DNA of 64,000 bases from Arenibacter antarcticus (lineage in GTDB: Bacteria; Bacteroidota; Bacteroidia; Flavobacteriales; Flavobacteriaceae): positions 2,466,001-2,530,000 of the forward strand of contig NZ_CP166679.1 in assembly GCF_041320605.1 (NCBI RefSeq), read 5' to 3'. The notes beneath the pieces are model-generated. The model had not been told where the DNA came from. It searched no databases and saw only the letters and a list, made by a program, of their open reading frames with translations. The stretch's first letter is position 1. Each line of letters opens with the position of its first letter. This document shows positions 41,549 to 52,400 of the stretch, in pieces. The position numbers and the translations under genes are program-made.

Positions 41549-43036
41549 TTATTTCTTCATTAACTGCCTTAAGAATAAGAAGGTCATGGCAACCATAAAG
41601 AAAGCGAAGGGCAGTGAAGTAATGATGAGGAGTTTTTGTGCCGCAACCAACACATCAATATCCGGTTTTGCATTTCCCAATAAAATCAAGGCAACTGTAG
41701 TTAGGAATATAAAAATAGACCATAGCAATCTATGGGTTTTACTCGGGTTTTTTTTTCCTTTATCCGAGAACATACTAAGGACAAAGACGGCAGAATCTAC
41801 CGAGGTGACCAAGAAACCAATAAGGAGCACTATGGTTGTTACGTTTAGAATGGTGGCCAAAGGATAATTGGCGAAGAATATAAAAATGGAGGAAAATACA
41901 CCCGCAAATTCACCTTGGTAAGTTCCCCATCCCTCCATTAGTTGAAAGGCAGAAGTGCCAAAAACGGAAAACCAAAAAAAGGTACCCAAGCTGGGGATGA
42001 TTAAGACGCCTAATAACAATTGCCTTAAGGACCGTCCTTTGGATATTCGTGCTATAAATATTCCTGTAAAAGGGGCCCAAGCAATCCAGAATGCCCAATA
42101 ATAATAGGTCCAATCTGTAAGAAATACAATGCCGGGGTCATAATCTCCGTAGGCCAAACTCATTGGAATAAAATCTTTTAGATATTGTAATGTCGCTTTA
42201 TAAAAATTGATAAGGATAGCACTCATATCACTATTTACAAAGGTAAAGAGCAACAAGGCCAAGGTTATAAGGATATTTATTTTGGAGATTACCTTTATTC
42301 CTTTATTTACTCCGCTCCAGGCGGAATAAAAAGCGAGGGATGAAATTATTGTAGCCAATATTAAGGTGGTGAACAATCCGTTTTGGGTGGAGAAAATATG
42401 GTTTAATCCCCCATTTATTTGAGTAGTGCCCAAGCCTATTGCGGCAACCAAACCAAATACCGTAGTGATTACGGTGAGGGTGTCTATAGCAATTTTAAAA
42501 GATTTTTGTGGAATTACATCTTCTATGGTTGCGCTCACTAAAACTTTTTTCTTTTTAACGAAGAGGAAATAACCAATTACCATAGCAAATAACCCGTAGA
42601 ATGCCCATGCTGTAAATCCCCATTGGTAAAACGTGTACACCAAAGCCAAGATGTCTGGGGAGACTTGGGAAGGGTAAGGTGAATTTTGCTGCATAAAAAC
42701 GGGTTCTTGTACCGCCCTTAATAAGATTCCGGCTCCCATCCCTGCACTGTACAACATAGCCGTCCACGCCCAAATACTGTGTTCCGGACCTTGTGACGGT
42801 TTTCCGAGTTTTATTTTTCCCAAGGGTGATATTGCGACGCCCAGCAAAAGAAGAACACAGCCCAATCCTAGATAGAGGTAAAACTGACCAAAATGGTTTC
42901 TTACCCATACAGAGGCGATTTCTATGGCGTTATAACTAGATTTGGTTGCTAGAAATACGACCAAGGTCGAAATAGACAGGATTCCGATAGAAATGGAAAG
43001 TAAGGGGTTTCTAAAAATGGTTTTTAGCGTTTTGAT
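41549..43036 (-). CDS. BCCT family transporter, start codon unclear
   Basis: About 471-495 residues with about 11-12 membrane helices. The BCCT motif GMGAGILLRAVQEP and the W-rich TDWTYYYWAFWIAWAPFTGIFIARISKGRSLR are present. These carriers move betaine, choline or carnitine, usually with Na+ or H+. No ATG opens the frame. A TTG at 42964 cuts off the first membrane helix. The frame is open upstream and reads IKTLKTIFRNPLLS from an ATC at 43036, exactly where a Met would be expected. 43036 is given as the likely N-terminal limit. It converges with ctlX; a role with the guanidino hydrolases is only suggested by proximity. Confidence 0.75.
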   Translation of the reverse strand: MKTLKTIFRNPLLSISIGILSISTLVVFLATKSSYNAIEIASVWVRNHFGQFYLYLGLGCVLLLLGVAISPLGKIKLGKPSQGPEHSIWAWTAMLYSAGMGAGILLRAVQEPVFMQQNSPYPSQVSPDILALVYTFYQWGFTAWAFYGLFAMVIGYFLFVKKKKVLVSATIEDVIPQKSFKIAIDTLTVITTVFGLVAAIGLGTTQINGGLNHIFSTQNGLFTTLILATIISSLAFYSAWSGVNKGIKVISKINILITLALLLFTFVNSDMSAILINFYKATLQYLKDFIPMSLAYGDYDPGIVFLTDWTYYYWAFWIAWAPFTGIFIARISKGRSLRQLLLGVLIIPSLGTFFWFSVFGTSAFQLMEGWGTYQGEFAGVFSSIFIFFANYPLATILNVTTIVLLIGFLVTSVDSAVFVLSMFSDKGKKNPSKTHRLLWSIFIFLTTVALILLGNAKPDIDVLVAAQKLLIITSLPFAFFMVAMTFLFLRQLMKK

Positions 43037-43188
43037 ATTGTTTGACTTTAGTCCTATAAATATAAGTTTTTTCCTAACCTTAGGTCATAGATGTGCTGTG
43101 CCTATTTAGTTTCCCGATTAACAATATTTGGAGCTCAAGAAGCTGGTCCTATTTTCCTTGGTCTAAAACTAAAACCTACAGTAAGCTA

Positions 43189-43614
43189 TTAGAGATCTTC
43201 AATTTTGGTAGGGGTATTGTCTGCCCTATGGCCCAATATCTTTGTGAAAAACTTTTGAATGGCCTTGGTGTCCGCTCTAATCTTAACGTAATACTGGTCC
43301 CTATAAATAGTGTATAATCCATAATCGGTTTTGTAGAGCGAGAGCTTGTAATAGGGTATAATTAATCCAAAGGTTTCCAATAGTGATCTAAATCGGATTA
43401 TTATTCCTTTAGGACGTAGTTCTATATTGCAAGAATCGGTGTTATTGTCTAAAATCAACAGGTTTTTAATATGGATGCTACTGTCTATAATTATTAATTT
43501 AGGGGAGCCAATTCCATCTAGGGCGAATCGCTCTTGAAATGAAAACGGTTTGCCTACTTCTTGTTCTATTTTTCGAATGATATCCTTGTTGTTATAAGAG
43601 ACGTTGACTAGCAT
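43189..43614 (-). CDS. Conserved hypothetical protein
   Basis: 141 residues, soluble, no signal peptide. Segments of interest are MLVNVSYNNKDIIRKIEQEVGKPFSFQERFALDGIGSPKLIIIDSS and the basic YYVKIRADTKAIQKFFTKILGHRADN near the end. No family recognised. It is separate from the BCCT gene and divergent from argS (152-nt spacer). Confidence 0.6.
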   Translation of the reverse strand: MLVNVSYNNKDIIRKIEQEVGKPFSFQERFALDGIGSPKLIIIDSSIHIKNLLILDNNTDSCNIELRPKGIIIRFRSLLETFGLIIPYYKLSLYKTDYGLYTIYRDQYYVKIRADTKAIQKFFTKILGHRADNTPTKIEDL

Positions 43615-43736
43615 ATTTACATTTTATTTCCTTAATTGGAATTTTGGTAATAGTGTTAATTGTTATAAAGTTAAAGAAATCTTCCTACTTCAGCCGCTGC
43701 TACGGGCGAACATCTCAGTGTAACAATAAAAATGCT

Positions 43737-43744
43737 TAATTTTG
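43737..43744 (+). promoter_or_regulatory. Possible -7 element of the argS promoter
   Basis: TAATTTTG matches TAnnTTTG, 22 nt before the argS ATG. No TTTG 19 nt upstream. Confidence 0.35.
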
Positions 43745-43766
43745 CAGCCTTAAACACCAGAATTTA

Positions 43767-45551
43767 ATGAACATTCAAGAAGTCTTATCCCAGAAGGTAA
43801 AGGAAGCGATAACCTCAATATATAAGGTTCAATTGCCAACGGTAGAATTTCAACCCACAAGAAAAGAATTTGCTGGGGATATTACCGTTGTGATTTTTCC
43901 AATGTTACGTGTGGTAAAAGGTAATCCAGTACAAATAGGCGAGCAAATAGGCCAGTTCCTGAAGAATGAAGTAGATGAAGTGGAGGATTTCAATGTGGTG
44001 AAAGGGTTTTTGAATATAACGATCGGTAATAGGTATTATCTCGATTTTTTTAATAGAATATTGGGAGATCCAAATTTTGGTTTTGTGCCCCAAAACAAGG
44101 ATAAAGCCATTATGGTGGAGTATTCTTCGCCTAATACTAATAAGCCACTGCATTTGGGGCATGTTCGAAACAATTTGTTGGGATATTCCGTGGCAGAGAT
44201 CATTAAAGCTTCTGGAAAAAAAGTGTATAAAACCCAGATTATTAATGATAGAGGAATCCATATTTGCAAGAGTATGCTTGCCTGGCAGCGATTTGGGAAT
44301 GGCGAAACACCTGAAAGTACGGGTCTAAAAGGGGATAAATTAGTAGGGAATTACTATGTAGCTTTTGATAAGGCCTATAAGGAAGAAATTGCTGCTATGA
44401 TTGCGGAAGGTGTTAAATCTGATGTAGCAGAGAAAGAAGCTCCCTTACTTTTGGAAGCCCAGAATATGCTTATAAAATGGGAGGCTGGTGATCCAGAGGT
44501 GGTACAGCTTTGGGAAACCATGAATTCTTGGGTCTATAAAGGATTTGATGTCACCTATAAAAACCTAGGCGTAGATTTTGATCAGTTGTACTACGAGAGC
44601 AATACCTATTTGTTGGGGAAAGATTTTGTGGAAGACGGACTTAAAAGGGGTGTTTTTTATAAGAAAGACGATGGAAGTGTGTGGATAGATCTTACCGATG
44701 AAGGCTTAGATGAAAAGATAGTTCTGAGATCGGACGGTACCGCGGTATATATGACTCAAGATATAGGGACTGCCATACAACGGGTTCAGGATAATCCGGA
44801 AGTAAAAGGTATGGTATATACGGTAGGTAACGAACAGGATTATCATTTTAAAGTGCTCTTCCTAATCCTTAAAAAACTTGGGTTTGACTGGGCAGATAAT
44901 CTCTATCATTTAAGCTATGGAATGGTAGACCTGCCAAGTGGAAAAATGAAAAGTAGGGAGGGGACCGTTGTAGATGCAGATGAGCTTATGGAGGATATGG
45001 CCCGTACCGCAGCGGAAATTTCTGAGGAACTAGGTAAATTAGAGGACTATTCGGAAGAGGAAAAGCAGGAGCTTTATAAAATTATAGGTATGGGGGCCCT
45101 TAAATATTATATCCTTAAAGTGGATCCCAAAAAACGCATCCTGTTCAATCCAGAGGAATCGGTAGATTTTCAAGGTAATACAGGTCCGTTTATTCAATAT
45201 ACCTATGCAAGAATCCAGTCTATTCTAAGGAAAGGCGAGGAGCTGAATTATGATATTTCAGTGGCTAAGGAGCTGGTTGAACTGCATGAAAAGGAAAAAG
45301 AACTTTTAAAACAGATTCAATTATTCCCGGAGACCCTACAGCAGGCTGCAGATAACTTTAGTCCCGCCCTATTGGCCAATTATACCTACGATTTGGTAAA
45401 GGAGTTTAATTCCTTCTATCAAAACGTTTCCATATTGGGCGAAACGGATGAGAATAAAAAAATATTCCGAATTCAATTGGCTAAAAAAGTGGGGGAGGTC
45501 ATTAAATCTGCATTCAAGCTTTTAGGAATTCAGGTTCCAGAAAGGATGTAA
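43767..45551 (+). CDS. argS: Arginyl-tRNA synthetase
   Basis: 594 residues, class I synthetase. N-terminal additional domain, then the HIGH motif as HLGH in NTNKPLHLGHVRNN (about 131-144), KMSK-like GKMKSREGTVVDADEL (about 392-407), and the anticodon-binding DALR domain at the C terminus ending LLGIQVPERM. Charges tRNA-Arg. No arginine-biosynthesis gene is adjacent. Confidence 0.97.
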   Translation: MNIQEVLSQKVKEAITSIYKVQLPTVEFQPTRKEFAGDITVVIFPMLRVVKGNPVQIGEQIGQFLKNEVDEVEDFNVVKGFLNITIGNRYYLDFFNRILGDPNFGFVPQNKDKAIMVEYSSPNTNKPLHLGHVRNNLLGYSVAEIIKASGKKVYKTQIINDRGIHICKSMLAWQRFGNGETPESTGLKGDKLVGNYYVAFDKAYKEEIAAMIAEGVKSDVAEKEAPLLLEAQNMLIKWEAGDPEVVQLWETMNSWVYKGFDVTYKNLGVDFDQLYYESNTYLLGKDFVEDGLKRGVFYKKDDGSVWIDLTDEGLDEKIVLRSDGTAVYMTQDIGTAIQRVQDNPEVKGMVYTVGNEQDYHFKVLFLILKKLGFDWADNLYHLSYGMVDLPSGKMKSREGTVVDADELMEDMARTAAEISEELGKLEDYSEEEKQELYKIIGMGALKYYILKVDPKKRILFNPEESVDFQGNTGPFIQYTYARIQSILRKGEELNYDISVAKELVELHEKEKELLKQIQLFPETLQQAADNFSPALLANYTYDLVKEFNSFYQNVSILGETDENKKIFRIQLAKKVGEVIKSAFKLLGIQVPERM

Positions 45552-45618
45552 GGAAGATTTAGCCTCACTTATTGGGTTGCCCCAAGTGATTGATGCGTTT
45601 GTTACCTACTATTGGGTG

Positions 45619-48039
45619 ATGCAAAATTCTGTGATGGAGTTTATGTTTATTCTTATTAAATTGCAGGGTCAACATAAATGCCCTAAAGTGGGTTCCTACA
45701 GAATTTTGTTAAATAGACCTTTATTTTTCAAGTTTTTCACTCTTTTGTTCTTTCTTTTCTTAGGAAAGGGAACGGCTCAAGAGTATCATCTACTTTCTGA
45801 GGAGGATAAATGGAAGATAAGACTGCATTCCTATGTCTTGATCGATATCGATAAGATAAACTCCTCCAATATATCTAGTTTAATGCAAGGAGCCGCCCCC
45901 TTGGCAGTTTATATTCAGGAATATAAGGAGGCGTACCTTCCGTTGCTCAATCAACTGGACACTAAAAATAGAAGGATGTTGGTATTGGGGAAGGCCTACC
46001 TTGAAGGGGAGCCCTTTCCCGAAAATATAACGCAATTTGTATCCATGGATGTGGTGGACACTGTGCAATGGAATTGGAAAGTATTCCTAAAGGATTCGTT
46101 GCGATCTGTACCAAGTAAGGAACTGACTTTTATGCCGTTTGCCCATAAAGAAATAATAGGCGATAGTAGCATTGTAAAACTTTGGAAAAAAACGGGAAGG
46201 GTGCCTAATTTTATCCAAGTAGACCCACAGAATTTTTTATATACGGATAGTGTGGTGCAAAGGCTTAACCGAATAAAACGTGTTTTTGGAACGGTCAGGT
46301 CCAAAAATGGACTGTTAAATGGGGTAGGGTTTAAAAACCATAAAAACCTAAGGGTAGATGGTAATTTTAGTTTTCCTAGGCTTTCCAAGGAAGACTTGCC
46401 TGTTTTTATTCCGCATAAGGCGGGCTATTATTTCTCCCCCGATATTATTCGAACTACAGCCGATAATAGTGGGAACCTAAAGGAATTTATTGGTTTTCCT
46501 CTAGATCCTGAATTCGGAATCACGGATCATTTTTCGTTTGGTCCGATTATTAAAAACAATATCCGGAAAAATAATAGCGAACTAATTGTAAATAAAGTTG
46601 AACTAGTAGATGATCGGAGCCGTGGCAAGGTGGGTTATTTTGATAATGGCGCCTATGTAGATGCGGGATTGGATAGTAGAATGGCGTTGCAAGGCAGTTT
46701 TACAATTTCAGCTTGGATAAAGCCAACAGTCCTCAATAGAAACAATAGTATCTTAGGGAAGGGGGAAAGTTTTGTATTGAAACTACATGAGGGACTACTT
46801 ACTTTTACCATGGCCGATATAAAGGATTATATTTCCCCATCTTCACCAGTCCCTGTGAACGAATGGACGCATGTTGCCTTAGTGCATTCTACACTTAACG
46901 ATGACCTTTCATTTTTTATTAATGGGATACAGACCGATAAGATTCAATTGATTGAGGACTACGATACTTCAGAGTACGATTTGGTTATTGGGAGTAATTT
47001 GTGGCAAGAATTTTTTATAGGGTATCTGGATAATATTAAAATTTGGAATCGAGAGCTAAATCAGGAAGAGATCTTTAAAGAGTATGATACCACATCCCAA
47101 GGAGATGCTGTTGGCCTACATATTTTCCTTATCCCCTTAATTGGAGTTTTAACGGTACTAGTGCTATTATTGATACTTCATTTTTGGAGGAAAAGAAATC
47201 GGTTAAACGCTAATATCAGCAAGCCAATAGCCACAGCTCCGGTAAAATTGGAAGCTACCACTCCGGTAGCGGAAACATCGGAGTATGGGGAAAGGATACG
47301 TAGCTTTGGTCCTTTGAAAATAAGTGTTGCGGATGGTTCTGATATAGCAAAAAAGCTTTCTCCTAAACTTAAGCAACTCTTTCTAGTGGTGTTATTACAC
47401 AGTGTTGGGGGGAAGAAAGGGATCAGCACCAAAAAACTTACCGAATTTCTTTGGCCTGGAATGAGTTCCAGCAGTGCAAAAAACACTAGAGGCACTAATA
47501 TTCAGAACTTAAGGGCAATTTTGGCAGACTCCGCTTCGATCAGATTGATTTTTAAGGAAAAACTTTGGTTCCTAGAAGTAGGGGAAGACTGTTTTTGTGA
47601 ATATCAAGTAGTCCATAAGTATTTGGATTCTCTTGGTAAGGAGGATATCGAGATCAAGGAACTTGAAAGTCGGTTACCCAGTTTGCTCGAAATTATTAAG
47701 GAGGAACGCTTTTTGTCAAATACTGAGGATGCATGGTTAGATCCCTTTGTAGAAAAATTGAGCAATAGAATTCTGGAGTTTTGTCAGGGGATTGCTGCAA
47801 AACTTAATTTAGAGGAGCATAATGTACTGCTGCATGATTTAGCCTCCGTAATGTACATATACGATGATCTAAACGAAAATGCACTTCAGTTGAAATTGCA
47901 AATATTGATAAAACAAGGTAAATTAAGTACGGCACATTCCGTTTACGACAAATTTGCTAAGCTCTATAAGAAACTATACGGGGAAACTTACCCTATTAAA
48001 TTCGAGGATATTCTTGGTGATCCAAATGTCATATCTTGA
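45619..48039 (+). CDS. Membrane-anchored regulator: exported LamG domain, one TM helix, cytoplasmic winged helix and SARP-like activator domain
   Basis: About 806 residues from the ATG at 45619; ATGs at 45634 and 45643 and a TTG at 45577 are also possible. Residues counted from the TTG: a signal peptide/anchor about 45-68 (FFKFFTLLFFLFLGKGTAQ), an exported N-terminal part to about 340, a LamG/jellyroll domain about 355-495 (FTISAWIKP, NEWTHVALVHS, GYLDNIKIWNREL), a TM helix about 513-537 and a Pro/Thr-rich linker. Then comes a winged helix (575-668: KQLFLVVLLHSVGGKKGISTKKLTEFLWPG) and a helical BTAD-like region (670-815). The winged helix with activator domain is of the SARP/OmpR kind. It would sense a ligand, probably sugar, outside the inner membrane and act on DNA directly. 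The Gfo/Idh and DUF1080 genes follow on the same strand, 143 nt away. Confidence 0.75.
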   Translation: MQNSVMEFMFILIKLQGQHKCPKVGSYRILLNRPLFFKFFTLLFFLFLGKGTAQEYHLLSEEDKWKIRLHSYVLIDIDKINSSNISSLMQGAAPLAVYIQEYKEAYLPLLNQLDTKNRRMLVLGKAYLEGEPFPENITQFVSMDVVDTVQWNWKVFLKDSLRSVPSKELTFMPFAHKEIIGDSSIVKLWKKTGRVPNFIQVDPQNFLYTDSVVQRLNRIKRVFGTVRSKNGLLNGVGFKNHKNLRVDGNFSFPRLSKEDLPVFIPHKAGYYFSPDIIRTTADNSGNLKEFIGFPLDPEFGITDHFSFGPIIKNNIRKNNSELIVNKVELVDDRSRGKVGYFDNGAYVDAGLDSRMALQGSFTISAWIKPTVLNRNNSILGKGESFVLKLHEGLLTFTMADIKDYISPSSPVPVNEWTHVALVHSTLNDDLSFFINGIQTDKIQLIEDYDTSEYDLVIGSNLWQEFFIGYLDNIKIWNRELNQEEIFKEYDTTSQGDAVGLHIFLIPLIGVLTVLVLLLILHFWRKRNRLNANISKPIATAPVKLEATTPVAETSEYGERIRSFGPLKISVADGSDIAKKLSPKLKQLFLVVLLHSVGGKKGISTKKLTEFLWPGMSSSSAKNTRGTNIQNLRAILADSASIRLIFKEKLWFLEVGEDCFCEYQVVHKYLDSLGKEDIEIKELESRLPSLLEIIKEERFLSNTEDAWLDPFVEKLSNRILEFCQGIAAKLNLEEHNVLLHDLASVMYIYDDLNENALQLKLQILIKQGKLSTAHSVYDKFAKLYKKLYGETYPIKFEDILGDPNVIS

Positions 48040-48182
48040 TCTTGGGCATAAAAATCATCAGTTTTTTATATTTTTTAATAATATTACCCCATATATTACC
48101 CCTATTTTTACGCATTGTGGTCTTTCTTTGACCAAGTAAATAGCACATGTTCAAATAATTAATAGAAATAGTATAGGAATCG

Positions 48183-49451
48183 ATGAAGAAAAATTCAACA
48201 AGCCGTAGGGATTTCGTAAGAAAATCCATTGTGGCAGCTGCAGGTATCAGTATTATACCAAGACACGTTATGGGGGGGACTAACTTTATAGCTCCTAGTG
48301 ACCAATTAACAAAGGCCGTAATAGGAGTTGGGGGAATGGGTCAAGGACATTTAACCTATGAAGGCACTAAATTGTTGGCTATTTGTGATGCAGATGCCAA
48401 TCATTTGGCCAATACCCTAAAAAAAGTGGGAAGTGGTGTCACAGGCTATCGGGATTTCCGTGAAGTGCTACAGAGACCGGACATAGATATCGTTCATATT
48501 GCAACCCCACCACATTGGCACGGGTTAATGTCAATTATGGCCGCTGAAGCCGGAAAAGATGTATGGTGCGAGAAACCGATGACCAGAACCATAGGGGAAG
48601 GAAAGAAAGTGGTTGAGGCTATGCAGCAACACGGGAAAATGTTCCGTTTAAATACCTGGTTCCGTTTTAAAGATAATTTTTACGGAATGGGTACCCCAGT
48701 TAAAAAATTAAAGAAAGTAGTAGATAGCGGTGCCTTAGGGTGGCCGTTAAAAGTTACCATCAGTGGAGTTACCGGTTTCAATTGGAAATTCTATTGGGTA
48801 GGAAAGGAAAATTTAGCTCCACAAGCCGTACCACAAGAATTGGATTACAATATGTGGTTGGGACCTGCACCTGAGAAACCTTATCACCCACATAGGGTGC
48901 ACGGTACCTTTAGAGGGTATTGGGATTATGACGGTGGTGGTTTAGGAGATATGGGCCAACATTATATAGACCCTGTTCAGTACTTCCTTGGGAAGGATAA
49001 TACCAGCCCAGTAAAAGTGGAGGTTGATGCCCCAGAACAGCATTATGACGCTATTGGTACCTGGAGGAAAATTGTCTACACCTATGCAGATGGCTGTCAG
49101 ATTATATTGGATGGAGAAAACAAGGATAAGGATGCGGCTTATATAGAAGGGCCAAATGGAAAGATCTATAACGGTTTTAAATCCACTATTCCCAACATTG
49201 AGGGCTTAATCAATAGTATGCCCGATCCAGAGGAACAGATTACTGTTTTCTCCGAATCGGTAAAAACAAGGCAGAAATTTGCACTAAACGAGGAAAACGG
49301 ACATAGATCTGCTACCGTAGTAAATATGGGCATTATTGCACTTCGTTTAGGACGAACCCTAGAATTTGATCCTGTAAAACAGGAATTTATCAATGACGAG
49401 GAAGCCAATAGATTGATCGATCAGCCAATGAGATCCTCTTGGGCATATTAA
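48183..49451 (+). CDS. Tat-exported Gfo/Idh/MocA family oxidoreductase
   Basis: 422 residues. Twin-arginine signal (SRRDFVRKS, then VAAAGISIIP) at about 7-30, so it is folded with cofactor before export. Rossmann motif GVGGMGQGHL (about 50-59), and CEKPMTR (about 120) for the usual EKP of this family; the C-terminal part holds DYDGGGLGDMGQHYIDPVQYFLG, typical of the family. Gfo/Idh/MocA enzymes oxidise sugars or cyclitols with NAD(P). The stop is 21 nt from a DUF1080 gene, which fits a 3-keto-glycoside route in which this enzyme makes the C3 ketone. Substrate unknown. Confidence 0.88.
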   Translation: MKKNSTSRRDFVRKSIVAAAGISIIPRHVMGGTNFIAPSDQLTKAVIGVGGMGQGHLTYEGTKLLAICDADANHLANTLKKVGSGVTGYRDFREVLQRPDIDIVHIATPPHWHGLMSIMAAEAGKDVWCEKPMTRTIGEGKKVVEAMQQHGKMFRLNTWFRFKDNFYGMGTPVKKLKKVVDSGALGWPLKVTISGVTGFNWKFYWVGKENLAPQAVPQELDYNMWLGPAPEKPYHPHRVHGTFRGYWDYDGGGLGDMGQHYIDPVQYFLGKDNTSPVKVEVDAPEQHYDAIGTWRKIVYTYADGCQIILDGENKDKDAAYIEGPNGKIYNGFKSTIPNIEGLINSMPDPEEQITVFSESVKTRQKFALNEENGHRSATVVNMGIIALRLGRTLEFDPVKQEFINDEEANRLIDQPMRSSWAY

Positions 49452-49472
49452 CCAATACTAAGAATTTATACG

Positions 49473-52400
49473 ATGAATAATATATATAAAACTATAAGTG
49501 TGCTATTGTTGTTTGTAGGCGCACAAGTAATTAATGCACAGGACAACAGGACCCTAGACACCAAAGTTGCAGATGTTTTGGCGCAATTACCAACAGCGGA
49601 TCTGGGACATACCGATCGCCTAATGCAAGAGGTTATCGGATTAGGGGAAAACGGTATTTTGAAATTTACCGATATGTTGGTTCCCCTAGGAACAGGAAAC
49701 GATACCAAAGCTAGATACGCCATCAATAGCTTAGCAATTTATAACGGAGGATTGGAGTCTAAAATTCAAAATGGAGTAGTTGAAAACGCTTTGTTAAAGG
49801 CTTTGGATAAAGCATCGGACAAGGAAGTGAAAACCTTTCTTATAGACCGACTTATCTTTAGTGGAACGGATACTTCAATCTCAGCGTTAAGTAGCTATCT
49901 TCAAACCAGTGATATGTATAAGCCTGCCCTTGCAGCCTTAACTTCTATCGGTACAGATAAAGCCGCCAATGCTATTTTGGAAGCGGCAAAAGATGCGGAA
50001 ACAAATAAATTAGCAGATTTGATAGATGCCTTGGGTGTATTGAAATTTGCTCCTTCCGAGGCGGTATTACATACTGCCCTGACTTCCCCTTCCAAAGTGG
50101 TACAACGGAAAGCGCTAATGGCTATGGCTAATATTGCCAACCCTAATTCTTATGGGGAGTTGGAGAATTGGGCTTCCAAATCTAATTATCGCTTGGATGA
50201 AACCAACAGTATATTGGCATTTATACATTACGGGAATAGATTACAGGAAAAGGGCGATAAGGCTTTGAGTAATGATGTGGCCAAAAAACTGCTTAAAAAT
50301 TGTAAAAATGAAGATCAGTTACATTTTAGATCTGCCGGAGTGCATATCTTAAGTGAAAATGAAGGCAGTAGTATTACTAAGGTATTGCTAAAGGAGTCTA
50401 GAAATAAGAACATTGCTTATGTTGGTGCCGTATTGGATGCTGCTGGAGAAGATCTCTCTTCTGCAGAGGTGGCTAAATGGGCAAAACAGTATAAAAAATC
50501 ATCCGCGGAAACCAAGCCATTAATTGTTAGGATGCTTGCTAATAGTAAGGATGAAGCCGTATTTCAATCCGTAGTTTTAAGAGCGGTTAAAGATAAGGAT
50601 GTAGCTGTGCGTACAGCGGGAATTAAGGCGTTGTCTTATCAAGAGAAAGACAAGGCATTTCCAGTATTGTTCAGTAGTTTAAAAATGGCCAGTTCCCCAG
50701 AGGAGTATTTAGCCATTGAAGAAACCCTGTTAAGGTTGGGCAACGCAAAGGATAACCAGTTATTGGCAGATCAATTACCTACAGTTGGCGAGGATGCTAA
50801 GGTAGTGTTGGTAAATGTATTATCCGCTAGGGATGCCAAGAACCAGTTTAATACGCTATTGGAGCAATTGGGCAAAGGAAGTGAAAAGGTAAATAGTGCA
50901 ATATACAGTGCATTGCCATCCATAGCTTCGGATAAAGACTTAACAATTCTAATAGGTCTGTTGGATAAAACCGATACATCCGATCAGGTTGGAAATATCC
51001 AAAAAGCGCTGTTGGGTATTGTAAATGCCGGAAACGGTAAGTTCTCCAATGAGTTGTACAACGCTTATGGAGAGGCAACGGATAAATCTAAATTATTGCC
51101 GGTATTAGCTTCTTTAAGTAGCGAAAAGGCACTAGAACTGGTTTCCGACCAATTGTTAAATGGAAACGAAAGTGAAAGGGTGATTGCATTGAACGCCTTG
51201 GCAAATTGGAAAAATAACGATGCTATTCCATATTTGTTCCAATCGACCAAGAATGCAGTGGATGGGGAAATCAGGAAAAAATCTTTTGAGAACTACCTGT
51301 CTAAAGTGGTGCGGTCCGATTATCCAGCAGATCAAAAACTTCTTCTTGTAAGAAAGTTGATGCCAGAGGCAAAAAGTACTGTTGAAAAGAAACAGGTGTT
51401 GAGAGCGGCACAACGGATTAAGACCTTCCTTTCCTTGGTTTTTGTGTCCGAATACTTAAACGAGGAGGCGTTGTTGACTACAGCTTCAAATGCTGCCATA
51501 GCTATTGCACTTCCAACCCCTGGGGTAAAGGATGGTCTAAGTGGTGAAGTAGTGCGGGATATCGTTTCTAGGAGTGTAGATAACCTTACCGGTCCAGATA
51601 GTCAATATATCAAAATTGATGTAAAGGAGTTTTTAGATAAAATGCCCAATGAAAAAGGATTTGTATCCATTTTTAATGGAGTAGATTTTGATGGATGGGA
51701 AGGTTTGGTACAAAACCCGATTGCACGTTCTAAAATGTCTGCGAAAAAATTGGCTCAAGAGCAGGCCAAAGCCAATGCGCAAATGATGAGGGATTGGTAT
51801 ATAGAGGATGGTGTTATTGGATTTAAAGGCGAAGGGTATAATAATATTTGTACCGTAAAAGACTATGCCGATTTTGAAATGATTGTAGACTGGAAAATAA
51901 CAGAAGGAGGAGATTCTGGAATTTATTTAAGGGGAACTCCACAAGTTCAGATCTGGGACATTGCACTGGTTAAAGTTGGTGCCCAAGTAGGTTCTGGCGG
52001 ACTCTACAACAATCAAAAGCATGAGACCAAGCCTTTGGTAGTTGCCGATAACCCAATCGATGAATGGAACACCTTTAGAATCAAGATGATTGGAGATCGT
52101 GTTACTGTTCATTTAAATGGTGTATTGGTTACGGATAATGTGGTATTGGAAAATTACTGGGACCGCAAGCAGGCGATCTTTGCCAAGGAGGCCATTGAAT
52201 TACAAGCCCATGGAGAAGACCTAGGTTTTAGAAATATCTATGTAAGGGAAATTAGTTCGGGAGACGATCAATTGACCGAGGCTGAAAAGAAGGAAGGATT
52301 TAAATCCCTTTTGAATGGTAGGGATCTAGATCATTGGATTGGGAACAAGACCGATTATATCATGGAAAACAACGAATTGCTTGTACGTCCAAAACAAGGA

